A stretch of 64,000 bases of DNA, taken from contig AP017895.1 in the NCBI GenBank assembly GCA_002355935.1, positions 868,001-932,000 of the forward strand, read 5' to 3'. The stretch comes from Rothia aeria. GTDB lineage: Bacteria; Actinomycetota; Actinomycetes; Actinomycetales; Micrococcaceae. This document shows, piece by piece, positions 10,962 through 20,475 of the stretch (the stretch's first letter is position 1; every line of letters begins with the position of its first letter). Below the pieces are notes generated by a model. That model was given only the letters and a program-made list of their open reading frames with translations, was not told the DNA's origin and made no database searches. Both the position numbers and the translations under genes were made by a program.

Positions 10962-12460
10962 CTAAGCCGCCTCAGTAAACACGCCCGCAGAATCTGCCTC
11001 AGCCTCATCCGGGGCGCTGGCTATCTCATAGCGAACCCAGCGGATCAGCTCAGAGCGGGGCTGCTCAAACTCCCGCGCATTGGTCTCACGCCCCGCCCCG
11101 GCAGCCTGCAGCCGCTCAGCAAGCACCTGCCTCTCGGCGGCGGTCAGGGCCCGCGCCCCCTGCGGGACCCCGTCCGCTAAAGGAAGCGGCTGCTTGCTCT
11201 TCGCTGAAACCTCAAACACGTTCTCTGCGGCAGCGTTAAAAACACCGCCAGTGAACGCCGGAACCCGTGCGAAAGATGCACCCGAAAAATCGGCGGCCCC
11301 CAGCAGGCGAGCCTCCTCAAAATCGGTTTTCTTCTTAAACTTCACTCCCGAAAAGTCGGCCCCGCCGAACCATACGCTGTTATCCAGCCACGCCTGCCCC
11401 GCAAATACGCACCCGCCAAAATGCGCCGCACCCCAGTAGACGGTGAACGCCAGGTTAGCGGTGCGGCGGAACGCCGAATCCCCCAGGTACGCGGCACTGT
11501 GGTAGATAGAATCCTCAAACCTCGCCCCCCGAGAATAGGTGCAGTGCTCCAGGTTCGCGGTGCCGTAGAAAGTGCTCTGCCAAAAATCGGCGTCCCCACG
11601 GTACACGGAATCAGCCAGGTACGTGTACCCGTAATAGGTGCAGTCGCTCAGGTACGCGGCGCCCTCCCACGTGCAGGCGCTCAAATTAACGTTCCCCTCA
11701 TACACGCAGCCCACCAGGCGCGCATCAGCACCCCAGACGCATTCGCTCAAGCCAGCCCCGCACGGTACACCGAATCGCTCAGAAACGCCTCACCGTGGTA
11801 CACAGAACGGTCAAACAGGGCATCGGCCCCATAAATGGAGCGGGTAAAACGCGCCTGGTCGCGGTACGTGCACCCCCGAAAATTCGCGCCCGCACCCCAA
11901 TACGACTGGGTGAAATCCACGGGGTAGAAAAAGACAGCCCCCGAAAAATCAAACCTCAGGTGCGACCACAACCCGGCGGTAACCTTCTCCGGGTCCGGGG
12001 CCGTGTTCGTGGCGGGCTGCCCGCCATCAGACGGCTCCCAGCGCACCCGGTCGTGAATCTCAGTCAGGATGCGCCCACGCACCTGCGCCTCAGCCGCCAG
12101 CTCGGTTTTCTCAGCCCGGAACCGGCGCGCCTGCTGCGGGGGCAAACCCTGCGGCTGATCGCCCATAAGCCGCTCATAGTCGTGGGCGAGCTGGAACGGG
12201 GAACAAATATAGGCGCACAGGGTGGTGATAATCGTCTGCGCCTTGCGGCGCCCGTACTCCTGAGGGTCGGTCTCATCGGTGAGCCAGTCATCAGCCAGCT
12301 CCACGAGGGCGAGCGCCCCACCCAGCCGGATAATCGCCTCAGGGCTGCCCAAAAGAGCGAGGGCAGCTGTGTACCGGTCATGCCGCTGCTGGTGGCTCAC
12401 AGAAGGGTGCGCAGTTGCTCCGGGGCGAGGACTCGACGGGGAAGGCGTAACAGGGTGCAT
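10962..12460 (-). CDS. 11-mer solenoid protein, cluster member 5 (one frame break)
   Basis: About 499 residues after restoring one base in the C4 run at 11756-11759. The restored join reads VYRAGAGLSECVWGADA and keeps the repeat register. The Pro/Ser-rich head is followed by the helical module (DRYTAALALL, RLGGALALVELADDWL, AQTIITTLCAYICSPFQLA), the entry WSHLRFDFSGAVFFYPVDF and 11-mers. It ends with PAFTGGVFNAAAENVF, LADGVPQGARALTAAE and LIRWVRYEIA. Same strand and close spacing to the genes on both sides suggest an operon of members 5 and 4. Confidence 0.78.
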
Positions 12461-12580
12461 GATGGGGTGTTCTTCCGGTGAAAGGTCTGTGTCTTGTTAT
12501 GGTTCGTGCAGTTCTTGAGACGGTATCGATAAATCTATGTAGGTTGATTGCTTTAGTGTACCCCGGTTTGCTGTGCCGCA

Positions 12581-13834
12581 TCAGTCTGCTGTGAGCCCGT
12601 GTGCCCACCTGGCGAATGCCTCATGCGCCTGCTCCAGTCGCCGCGCCGCCCGCCGGTGCGCGGCCGAACCGACCGGTTTATCCGCGAGCTGTTCGCGCCG
12701 TTGCGTCACCTTCTGCCGCAGTTTAGCGAGCCGGGCCAGCTGGCCCGGGGTGAGCAGATGCGACCCCACCGGGAGGCCGCCTTCTAACACAATGGGGTGC
12801 CCCTGCTCGGGGGTGCGGGTGAACTCCTGCACGCTGTGGGGCGAGAAAACGCACCCGCGCAGCGATGGGGCGCAGTTCACAAAAACTGCGTCGGTAAAAA
12901 TGGCGTCCGCCAGGTACGCGGCGCCGCTAAAATCAGCCGCACCCTCAAAGACTGACCCCGAAAAGACGGTGCGGCCACCCCACGAGCCGCCGCCAAGCCA
13001 CGCATCCGCGAGGAACACACACCCGCGCAGGCTAGCGGGACCGTAGTATGCTGAAGAGCTCAGGTCGGCATCCCCAGCAAATGTGCACCTGGTGGCGGTA
13101 AACGCGCCGCGGTAGGCGCTGTACATCATCACCACGGTACCGGCGAAAGAACAGCCGGTAAAGACGGTATCTGCCCCGTAGCGGCACCCCAAGAAGTAGG
13201 CGCCAGCACGGAAAGTACATCCCGAGAAGTTGGCGGCCCCACCCCATGTGCAGCCGCCAAAATACGCCGCGTCCTGGTAGAGGGACTCGCTGAAATCCGC
13301 CAGAGCGCGGTAGGTGGAATGGGCGAAGTTAGCGGTACCCGCAAAGGTGGAACACGAGAAAAGAGCGTCACGCATAAAAATACAGTCGCTGAAATCTACC
13401 TCATGCTCCCAGCGTGAACCGGTGAAATTCACGGTGCACACAAAAACCGCGCCCGAAAAATTGAACGCAAAACCCGACCACGCGCCCGCCAGGGAAGCGC
13501 CCTCAGCGGAAGCTACCGGGTGCTGCACCCGGCGGTGAATCTCCTCCACAATAGCCTGCTGGATGCGCCCCTGCGCCCCGGCACTCTCACCAGCAGGCCC
13601 ATTGTCGGCTGCAGTATTGAGCGGGGAACGAAGATACGCGCACAACCGGTTAATCACCCCCTGAACGTGCCCGCGGCGCACGCCCACCGGCAGGGACGCT
13701 TCACCCAGCCACTCATCCGCAAGCTCCACCAGCGCATACACTGCACCCAAACGCCCCGCCAAATCACCGCCCGTCAGCGCCGCGTACGCTGCATCCCGCC
13801 GAGCTTCACGGCCCCTGCCCAAAGCCATACGCAT
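12581..13834 (-). CDS. 11-mer solenoid protein, cluster member 6 (intact)
   Basis: The frame is open to 13903, but ATG at 13834 has GGAGG 7 nt upstream and is the better start, giving about 417 residues. Helical module: RLGAVYALVELADEWL, GVINRLCAYLRSPL. It lacks the LAxxxxxL linker and has a shorter middle segment. Entry motif WSGFAFNFSGAVFVCTVNF differs from the usual FFYPVDF. Around eighteen 11-mers are rich in Gly and Cys. It closes with PSLRGCVFSPHSVQEF, LEGGLPVGSHLLTPGQ and FARWAHGLTAD. No frame break. Confidence 0.85.
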   Translation of the reverse strand: MRMALGRGREARRDAAYAALTGGDLAGRLGAVYALVELADEWLGEASLPVGVRRGHVQGVINRLCAYLRSPLNTAADNGPAGESAGAQGRIQQAIVEEIHRRVQHPVASAEGASLAGAWSGFAFNFSGAVFVCTVNFTGSRWEHEVDFSDCIFMRDALFSCSTFAGTANFAHSTYRALADFSESLYQDAAYFGGCTWGGAANFSGCTFRAGAYFLGCRYGADTVFTGCSFAGTVVMMYSAYRGAFTATRCTFAGDADLSSSAYYGPASLRGCVFLADAWLGGGSWGGRTVFSGSVFEGAADFSGAAYLADAIFTDAVFVNCAPSLRGCVFSPHSVQEFTRTPEQGHPIVLEGGLPVGSHLLTPGQLARLAKLRQKVTQRREQLADKPVGSAAHRRAARRLEQAHEAFARWAHGLTAD

Positions 13835-13960
13835 CCCTTTGCCTCCCGCACCAGCTGCTATGACGCCATCACATCGTGCGCCGCCCACGCACCCCAAAAC
13901 CACCGCCTAGCATAACGGAAACCAACCGCCAGCCACCAACAGCCCCGCAACTCCCGAACG

Positions 13961-15342
13961 CTACGCCCCCGCAAGCACCCGGGCACGGTGCGCCTCCCAC
14001 AGCCTCTTCACACCCCACGCCACCCCAACAGCTACCGCGAGCGGCACATACGCACCCCAGCTTTGCCCCGTAAAACCAACCACCAGCGCCACAGAACTCA
14101 ACGGAGCATCCATCGACAACGCCAAAAACACTGCGGCACCCAGCACCCCCGCCGCGCTCAACAACCCCGTCACCCCCAACGGAAACCCCGAAACCCACGG
14201 GCAAACACACACCAGCGTCCCAGCCACCACAAACCCGCCCGAGGCGCCCAACGCCACCCCCGGGGTGAGCGTGCCGCCATACGACCCATGCCGCAAAGCA
14301 GCCACCACCAGCACCCCCTTAGCCACAAACAACCCCAGCGTGTACAACAAGGCGGGCACTGTGAACGACCCCACCAGCTCAGCCCGGTTAAACGTCTGCT
14401 GCACCAGCGCCCGGCCATTACCCATCACCTCCGGCAGCACCATTGACACCACACCCACCGCCGCAAACACCAGCGGAACCCGCCACAGCACACCCCGGTT
14501 TGTGGCCCTACCCCGCTGCGCCCACCCCAGAAGCCGCCGAAACCACAAGGCGCCAGGGGCCAACACCACACCCAGCAGCACCGCCAACGCAAGCGACTCC
14601 CAGCATGTTTGCACCAGCACCACCGGGTACGTAGCCTGATCAGAAATCGTCAGATGCGCCGTCGCAGTAGCCACCCCAACAGTGAACGCACCCACCAGAA
14701 CATTCTTCACCGACAGGCCCAGCCCCAGCGCCTCAAACAAAAACACCACACCCGCAACCGGAACCTGATAATCCGCCGCCAAACCAGCCGCCGCCGCAGA
14801 AGCCACCAGCGTGCGCCGCGTACCCTCCGGCAGGCGCCCCCAATCCGCAATACGCCCCGCAAACAGCGCACCCAGCTCACGCGGGGCAACCTCCTTACCC
14901 ACCGGCGAGCCCGCACCCACCGCCACAATCTGCACCAGCGCATGAACACCCTGCCGCACAAACCCCGGGCGGCGCTCAGCCAACGACTGCGCCCGCACCA
15001 TAGACTCCACCGAAGCCAACGGCCCGCCACCCCACCGCCGAGACTGCAGCACATACCAGGTAACAGCAACACAAAAACCCACCACAACCAGCGCCACCAC
15101 GCGCCGAGGAGTAGAAGAATAATACGTAATAATCGGGTGCAGCGTCTCATCATGGCCGAACGCCACAACCTCAATAACCCCAACACCCAATGCAGCACAA
15201 TAGCCCCGCACCCCGTGGCCACACCAACCAGCACAACCCACGCCAGAAGAACCGTATAACGCCGAAATGCTCTCATCATTCTCTTGCCGCCGCGCCTCAT
15301 AACCACGTTGTGCACAAACGCCCGCAGGTCCCCGCGCACCAT
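13961..15342 (-). CDS. ClC-family chloride channel or transporter (one frame break)
   Basis: Anion channel or H+/Cl- exchanger of the inner membrane. About 460 residues after restoring one base in the C4 run at 15178-15181; the join then reads LHWVLGVIEVVAFGHDE. The N-terminus MRAFRRYTVLLAWVVLVGVATGCGA is the first helix. The signature GAGSPVGKEVAPRE corresponds to the ClC GxGxP and GKEGP regions, and GSYGGTLTPGVALGASGG corresponds to the GGxFxP filter region. About ten hydrophobic segments are visible. The start is uncertain: ATG at 15342 is chosen, but 15276-15279 or an upstream start to 15471 is possible. In this window it follows the solenoid cluster on the same strand. Confidence 0.8.
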
Positions 15343-15633
15343 AGCGCTCAACAACCCGCCGGTTGGGGCAACCCGCGCCCCCACAGCCCGGCACACAGCA
15401 CCTCGTGCGCACAAGCTTCTTCGGATGCTCACGGCGTCGATTCGGGGCGTAAACCCAAGAACCACGTACACGCGGGCTCCCTACCCCCATTTTACTCTCG
15501 CGCAAGCCCACCACCCCTCCCCAGTAGGGCGCAGGTGGCTCATAATAGCCGGGCTGTATGCTAGATAACAAACCCTGTGGCGCGGGCGGCATGCGCCCCG
15601 CGACACGAACGAAGCAGACAGTAAGGATCGAAG

Positions 15634-16482
15634 ATGACCGAACATATAGCGTTCCTCGGCACCGGCTCCATGAACGGTTCCATCGCAGCCGGGCTCATCG
15701 CGGGCGGGTACCCCGCAGAAGCTATCCGCGCCACCGTGCGCAGTAAAAACTCCATAGACCGCCTGCGCCATCAGTTAGGGCCTAACGGGCGAGATGCCGT
15801 CGTGATCGGGTGCGAGCTCAATCCCGAAGCCAACCGTGAGGCGGTCAGCGGCGCATCCGTAGTGCTTCTGGGGGTTAAACCCTATGGAATCGTCGAGCTG
15901 GCGCGCGAAATTTCGCCCGCTCTCGCCCCGGATGCGCTCGTCATTTCGGTGGCGGCAGGAGTCACCCTCGATACGCTGCAGAAGGCTCTTCCTGCGGGGC
16001 AGCCGGTTATCCGCTGCATGCCCAATACGCCCTCAAGCGTGGGTAAAGGCGTGCTGGCGATCTCAGTGAGTGAGGCCGTGACCGAGAAGCAGCTTGCGCT
16101 CGCCGAGAAGATCCTAGAAACCGTGGGTCTGGTAGTGCAGGTGCGAGAAGACCAGATGGATGCGGTCACCGCCGTTTCGGGATCCGGCCCCGCCTACGGG
16201 TTCCTGCTGGCGGAGACTATGGCGAGTGCCGGTGTGAAGCTCGGTCTGGATGAAGAGACCGCACAGAGGCTCGCATCCGCAACGATTGCGGGTGCCGGGT
16301 ACCTGCTGGATAGTAACCCGGATGCCGCCGCTCTGCGCAAAGCGGTCACCAGCCCGAACGGAACCACTGAGCGCGCCATCAATACCTTTATTGACAAGGG
16401 ACTTTTCGATCTCACCGAGGATGCAATGCGCGCCTGCGCCGCCCGCTCCGCAGAGCTGAGCGAACAGTACACGGCTGACTAG
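15634..16482 (+). CDS. proC: Pyrroline-5-carboxylate reductase
   Basis: Last step of proline synthesis: reduces 1-pyrroline-5-carboxylate to L-proline with NAD(P)H in the cytoplasm. The 282 residues begin with the nucleotide-binding motif FLGTGSMNGSIAAGL. The internal GVKPYGI and the RCMPNTPSSVGKG motif are typical. The C-terminal dimerisation domain carries AVSGSGPAYGF and the conserved TSPNGTTERAI. Length is normal for the family. GTAAGGA precedes the ATG. It is a single gene, ending about 70 nt before an inverted-repeat terminator. Confidence 0.95.
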   Translation: MTEHIAFLGTGSMNGSIAAGLIAGGYPAEAIRATVRSKNSIDRLRHQLGPNGRDAVVIGCELNPEANREAVSGASVVLLGVKPYGIVELAREISPALAPDALVISVAAGVTLDTLQKALPAGQPVIRCMPNTPSSVGKGVLAISVSEAVTEKQLALAEKILETVGLVVQVREDQMDAVTAVSGSGPAYGFLLAETMASAGVKLGLDEETAQRLASATIAGAGYLLDSNPDAAALRKAVTSPNGTTERAINTFIDKGLFDLTEDAMRACAARSAELSEQYTAD

Positions 16483-16552
16483 CCCCGCCTCCTGCTTATT
16501 CCTCCCCGCGCTTTCCCTGCGTCACCTGCCGGTGTTCACCCCACCCCTCATA

Positions 16553-16614
16553 AAAAGAGCCTTTATTTGAATAAAGCTTTAAAAATCCCGCTTTATTCAA
16601 ATAAAGGCTCTTTT
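16553..16614. terminator. Bidirectional terminator, copy A of a dispersed inverted repeat
   Basis: Perfect 24-bp arms at 16553-16576 and 16591-16614, with core TTTATTTGAATAAAG and A/T-rich outer ends. It lies between convergent proC and the DUF559 gene. Related copies are at 17687-17748 and 54801-54865. Confidence 0.85.
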
Positions 16615-16648
16615 GTAAATGGGGCGGGGAAGTACGAGGACGCGATAA

Positions 16649-17478
16649 CTATATAAGGCCAAAGTTGCGAAGCGATTGTTCCAACACTTTCGGGTTTCCG
16701 CCATTTACATGCTCCCATCGCAGCCTGATAAGCCGCCACCCGGCACGCATTAACGCGTTTTCCCGCTCTTTCTCGCGGTCAATCGCCCAGCCATCAGGAT
16801 TCATCACCCGGCTTGTTTGCTTCACGCGCCCGTCGAACTCAACAATCACCCGCTGAGCTTCAAACGCGAAGTCACCTAAAAATTGACCCATCTCCGTCGT
16901 AATCGGGTATTGCTCAGTGGGGATAACCCATACTCGTAGAGCCGCAACCGTGTGAGGGTTTCTCCCGGAGAATCAGATTTATCGCTCATTAACCGTGCCA
17001 CCTCGCGCGCCTTTGCAGCACCTTTTCGCGGAGAACTGAGAAGCGCATCCTGAACCTCAGAATAGTCCAAACGCGCGCCTTCCTGCTGACGGCTCAGAGC
17101 GCCATCTGCAATAACAACCGCATCATCAAGCGGAAGCGTGCGCGCGCATCCAACAACCGTCTCTAGCCGGTTCACAGCGAATACCTTGGATAACACATGT
17201 GCGTGAGGGGCTTCCTTCGTGTATCGGTCTTCGTGTACGCGAATATCCGGATGCTGAATGCCGCCGCCAGAGCGCATATGCACTTCGCGAGGGTAATGCA
17301 AAACCGGAATGCCGTAGGCGCAGGCTGCGCTTTGGTGACTGAATACGGCAGACTTCAGGCGGCGTGAGAAGGCGGTGATACGTGCTGCATGCTGCTCTGC
17401 CGGATTAAGGGCACTCCAATCTTGGGCATATATGTACTGGTTTTGAGCCAAGGGAATGAGTACACCAGACGCATACAT
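16649..17478 (-). CDS. DUF559-type endonuclease-like protein with AbiEi-like head (one frame break)
   Basis: About 276 residues after restoring one base in the G4 run at 16919-16922; the join reads GLSPTEQYPITTEMGQF. The N-terminal part (AVFSHQSAACAYGIPVLHYP, VVGCARTLPLDDAVVIADGAL) resembles AbiEi/DUF559 proteins common in actinobacteria. The C-terminal part has the Vsr-like nuclease pattern: VIVEFDGRVKQ, then DREKEREN and GWRLIRLRWEHV. Known: the family is related to very-short-patch-repair nucleases, and its role is unproven. Start ATG at 17478. Solitary gene. Confidence 0.75.
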
Positions 17479-17686
17479 TTACTTAACTTTTCTGGCGCTG
17501 ATTCCCGTATCGGTAAGTTCGGCAAAACTTTTAATGAGCGGATATACCCGCTCCAGAGGCTTCATGAGAGACATAATGGCAGTACATCATGAACGAGGCC
17601 CCTGCCAGACTGCCTATGCTACTTTCTGTGGATAAAATAGCGTACCAGGACACTCTGCATAGTTATCCACAGGCCCCTCCCTGTAT

Positions 17687-17748
17687 AAAAGGCTCTTTAT
17701 TTGAATAAAGCGGGGTTTTTAACGCTTTATTCAAATAAAGAGCCTTTT
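17687..17748. terminator. Terminator, copy B of the dispersed inverted repeat
   Basis: Perfect 25-bp arms (17687-17711 and 17724-17748) with the same TTTATTTGAATAAAG core as copy A, but with the outer five bases swapped between arms (GGCTC left, GAGCC right). It sits just downstream of the minus-strand trkA/ktrA gene. Confidence 0.8.
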
Positions 17749-17825
17749 TATGACGGAGAAGAGGGGAGGGAAGCGGTAGGGCAAAACGGCAAGGAGCGAG
17801 AGAGGCGCGAGGGAAACCGCAGAAC

Positions 17826-18486
17826 CTACGGGCGGGCAGCAAAACGCTCGATCAGCTCCACCTGCCCCGAGACGATAAGAATATCCCGAGAGTGAATGCG
17901 CGTGGAGGGTCTGCGTAGGTGAATTCCTCCCCGGGGATTTAATGCCCACCACAGACACCCCGTATTTAGCGCGGATATCCGACTCCGCTAGGGTGAACCC
18001 GTGAGTTTCCTTCGGCGGGCGCATCTTAGCGATGGCGAAATCGTCGTCGAACTCAATGTAGTCCAATAGCCGCCCAGACACCAGGTGTGCGGCGCGGCGG
18101 CCCGCATCCGCCTCCGGGTAGACCACATGGTGCGCACCGATACGCTCCAGGATTTTGCCGTGTGAAGGGGTGATTGCTTTCGCCCAGATACGTTCAACCC
18201 CCAGGTCAACGAGGTTCGCGGTGATAAGCACGGACGCCTCAATCGAGGTGCCGACGCCCACAACCGCGGACCCGAAGTCGTTTGCGCCCAGCTGCCTGAG
18301 CGTATCAATGTCGGCGGCATCGGCGGCTACCACGTGGGTGAGCAGGCCCGACCATTTCTGCACCAGCTCGGGGTCTTTTTCAACGGCGAGCACCTCCTGG
18401 TTCTGGGCGTGCAGCTGCGCGGCGGTTGAGGCACCAAACCGGCCCAAACCGATCACGAGCACGGGCGCATTGTGTGTATTAGCCAA
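17826..18486 (-). CDS. Potassium uptake regulatory protein, TrkA/KtrA type (two frame breaks)
   Basis: RCK-domain gating subunit that binds nucleotide and controls the adjacent membrane subunit. About 220 residues after restoring one base at C4 17929-17932 and one at GGG 17907-17909. The C-terminus then reads GEEFTYADPSTRIHSRDI and ends ERFAARP. The RCK_N domain starts VLVIGLGRFGASTAAQL with an acidic Rossmann residue (VEKDPE), and the RCK_C domain begins near FTLAESDIRAKYG. The start is TTG at 18486 overlapping the stop of the upstream gene, with AAAGG 9 nt before it, so the pair is translationally coupled. Confidence 0.85.
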
Positions 18487-20175
18487 TGATGGGCCTTTCT
18501 TCGGGGAACTTGTAAAGGCGGCGGCGGGAGCGCAACGCCAAGGCGGTGGCGGCGGTGATGGTGCCAATACGCCCAATGAACATGAGCGCGCTGAGCGTGT
18601 AAATACCGGCGGGTGACAGCTCGGCAGAGAGGCCGTCTGAGAGTCCGCACGTGGCGTAGGCTGAGATCACCTCAAACAGCACCCTGCTCAGGGGCTGGTC
18701 GGTGAGCATCAGAATAACACCGGCCCCGGCAACCACGATACCGGCGCTCATCATGGTCACCGAGATGGCGATGCGCAGCACCGTGTCAGGGATAGTGCGG
18801 TTGAACGCCACCACAAACTGGTCGCCGCGCGCTTCCGCCATAATCGCCAGCATAATCACTGCAATGGTGGTGACTTTAATACCGCCAGCTGTTGAGGCTG
18901 AGCCACCACCAATAAACATGAGCACGTCGGTAATGAGGCTGGTCACGGGGCGGATATCGTTCATATCAACCAGGTTGAAACCGCCTGAACGGGTCATGAC
19001 GGAAGCAAAGAGCGCGCTGAGTATTTTATCCCCCGGGTTGTTCCCTCCGATAGTGCGTGGGTTATTCCATTCGGCCGCACCCCACGCGGCAGCGCCCAGT
19101 ACGAAAAGCACGCTGGTGGTGACGAGTGTGAGCTTCGCGGTGAGCGTCCACCGGCTGGGTTTAAGCGGGTGCTGCTGCAACGCCATGAGCACCGGGAACC
19201 CCATAGCCCCAGAAATACGGCGATACACACGGGGATAATCACAAAAAAGTCGTGGCCGTACGGCACTATCCCGTCGGAATGCGGCGTAAACCCGGCGTTA
19301 TTAAACGCCGAGATCGCGTAGAAAATACCGTACCACAGGCTGGTGAGCGGGTCTTCGCCCAGCATCAGAAAACGCGGGGTCAGCAGTAACGCTATGAACG
19401 CCTCAATACTGGCGGAGGTGTAGGCGACGGTGCGTACCACGCTACCGACCTCACCTAGCCGCCCAATATTGAGTTCTTCTTGGGCGATGAGCTTGGACCG
19501 CAGCCCCATTTTCCGCCCGGTTGCCAGGGCCAGCAGCGAGGTGAGGGTAAGGGTTCCCAAGCCACCAATCTGGCAGGCGCACAGGATAATGACCTGCCCA
19601 AACATCGACCACTGTTCGGCAGTTGAGACGGTGGTGAGGCCGGTGACGGTCACGGCGCTGGTGGCGGTGAAAAATGCGTGATGCAGCGGTGCCATTTGCC
19701 CGTCATTTGAGGCGATCGGCAGTAAGAGCATGAGCGTGAAGAACACGATAACCAGCAGGAAGGTGCTGATGGCGGTTCGTGCGGGGGAGGAGAGCACTTT
19801 CGCGTCGATAAAATCGCGCAGGTTCTCGTAGGTGCGGGCATCAAGCAGTCGCGGCTGGTGCGTGCTTGCCCCCGGTGCGGACGCCTCAACGGTGAGTGCC
19901 CCGCGCCGGGCGGTGCCGGTGTGGGTGCTGCGCGCATCTGTGGTTTTTCGGCCCGGCAGCAGACTATCGAACAGACCGTGTTTTGGGGGCGCGGGGGTGG
20001 TACGGGAACTGGGTGCGCCGGTGAACGGGGTGATGTCGCTGCTGTTCTGCTTGGGCAGGCGCCACCTGCGTAGGGTGTGCTGGCGTTTGAAGAACTCACG
20101 GGAGGTGCGCAGGGCCTCGCGTTTACGGTGGCGTTTGCGCCAGTGTGCGCGGATGCGCCGGGCGAGGCGTCCCAT
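18479..20175 (-). CDS. Potassium transporter membrane subunit, TrkH/KtrB type (one frame break)
   Basis: K+-translocating subunit of a Ktr-like system. About 565 residues after restoring one base in C4 19207-19210; the join reads VFLGAMGFPVLMAL. A polar basic extension of ~120 residues precedes the first helix (TFLLVIVFFTLMLLLPI), longer than usual. Selectivity loops are recognisable: ATSAVTVTGLTTV, AFNNAGFTPH, GGSASTAGGIK and ATCGLSDGLS, with the expected filter glycines. Start ATG has GGGAGG upstream. It overlaps the TrkA/KtrA gene by 8 nt. Confidence 0.87.
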
Positions 20176-20475
20176 GGGTTCCTCCCTTCATGGTGTGGGT
20201 GGGTGCCGGTGTTAGGTGCGGGGTTTGGTCCGTGTAGTTTATGTGGTTGGTGCAGGCCCCTGAACGTGATGGTACGGCCTCCTCTAGTGTATCCCCGATG
20301 GTGGTATTCGGTGGTGGTGTGGGGCGGTTTTTTCGCCCGCAACCTTCAACATGCAGTAAAACACATATTCTGTTTCAAGAATTTAATGGGCCGGGGTTGA
20401 TAATGTCCAGTTAAGTGTGTGGTTTGGCGGCTATTGGGAACTGGCAAACTAGCGTATATATGACATAATCGATAT

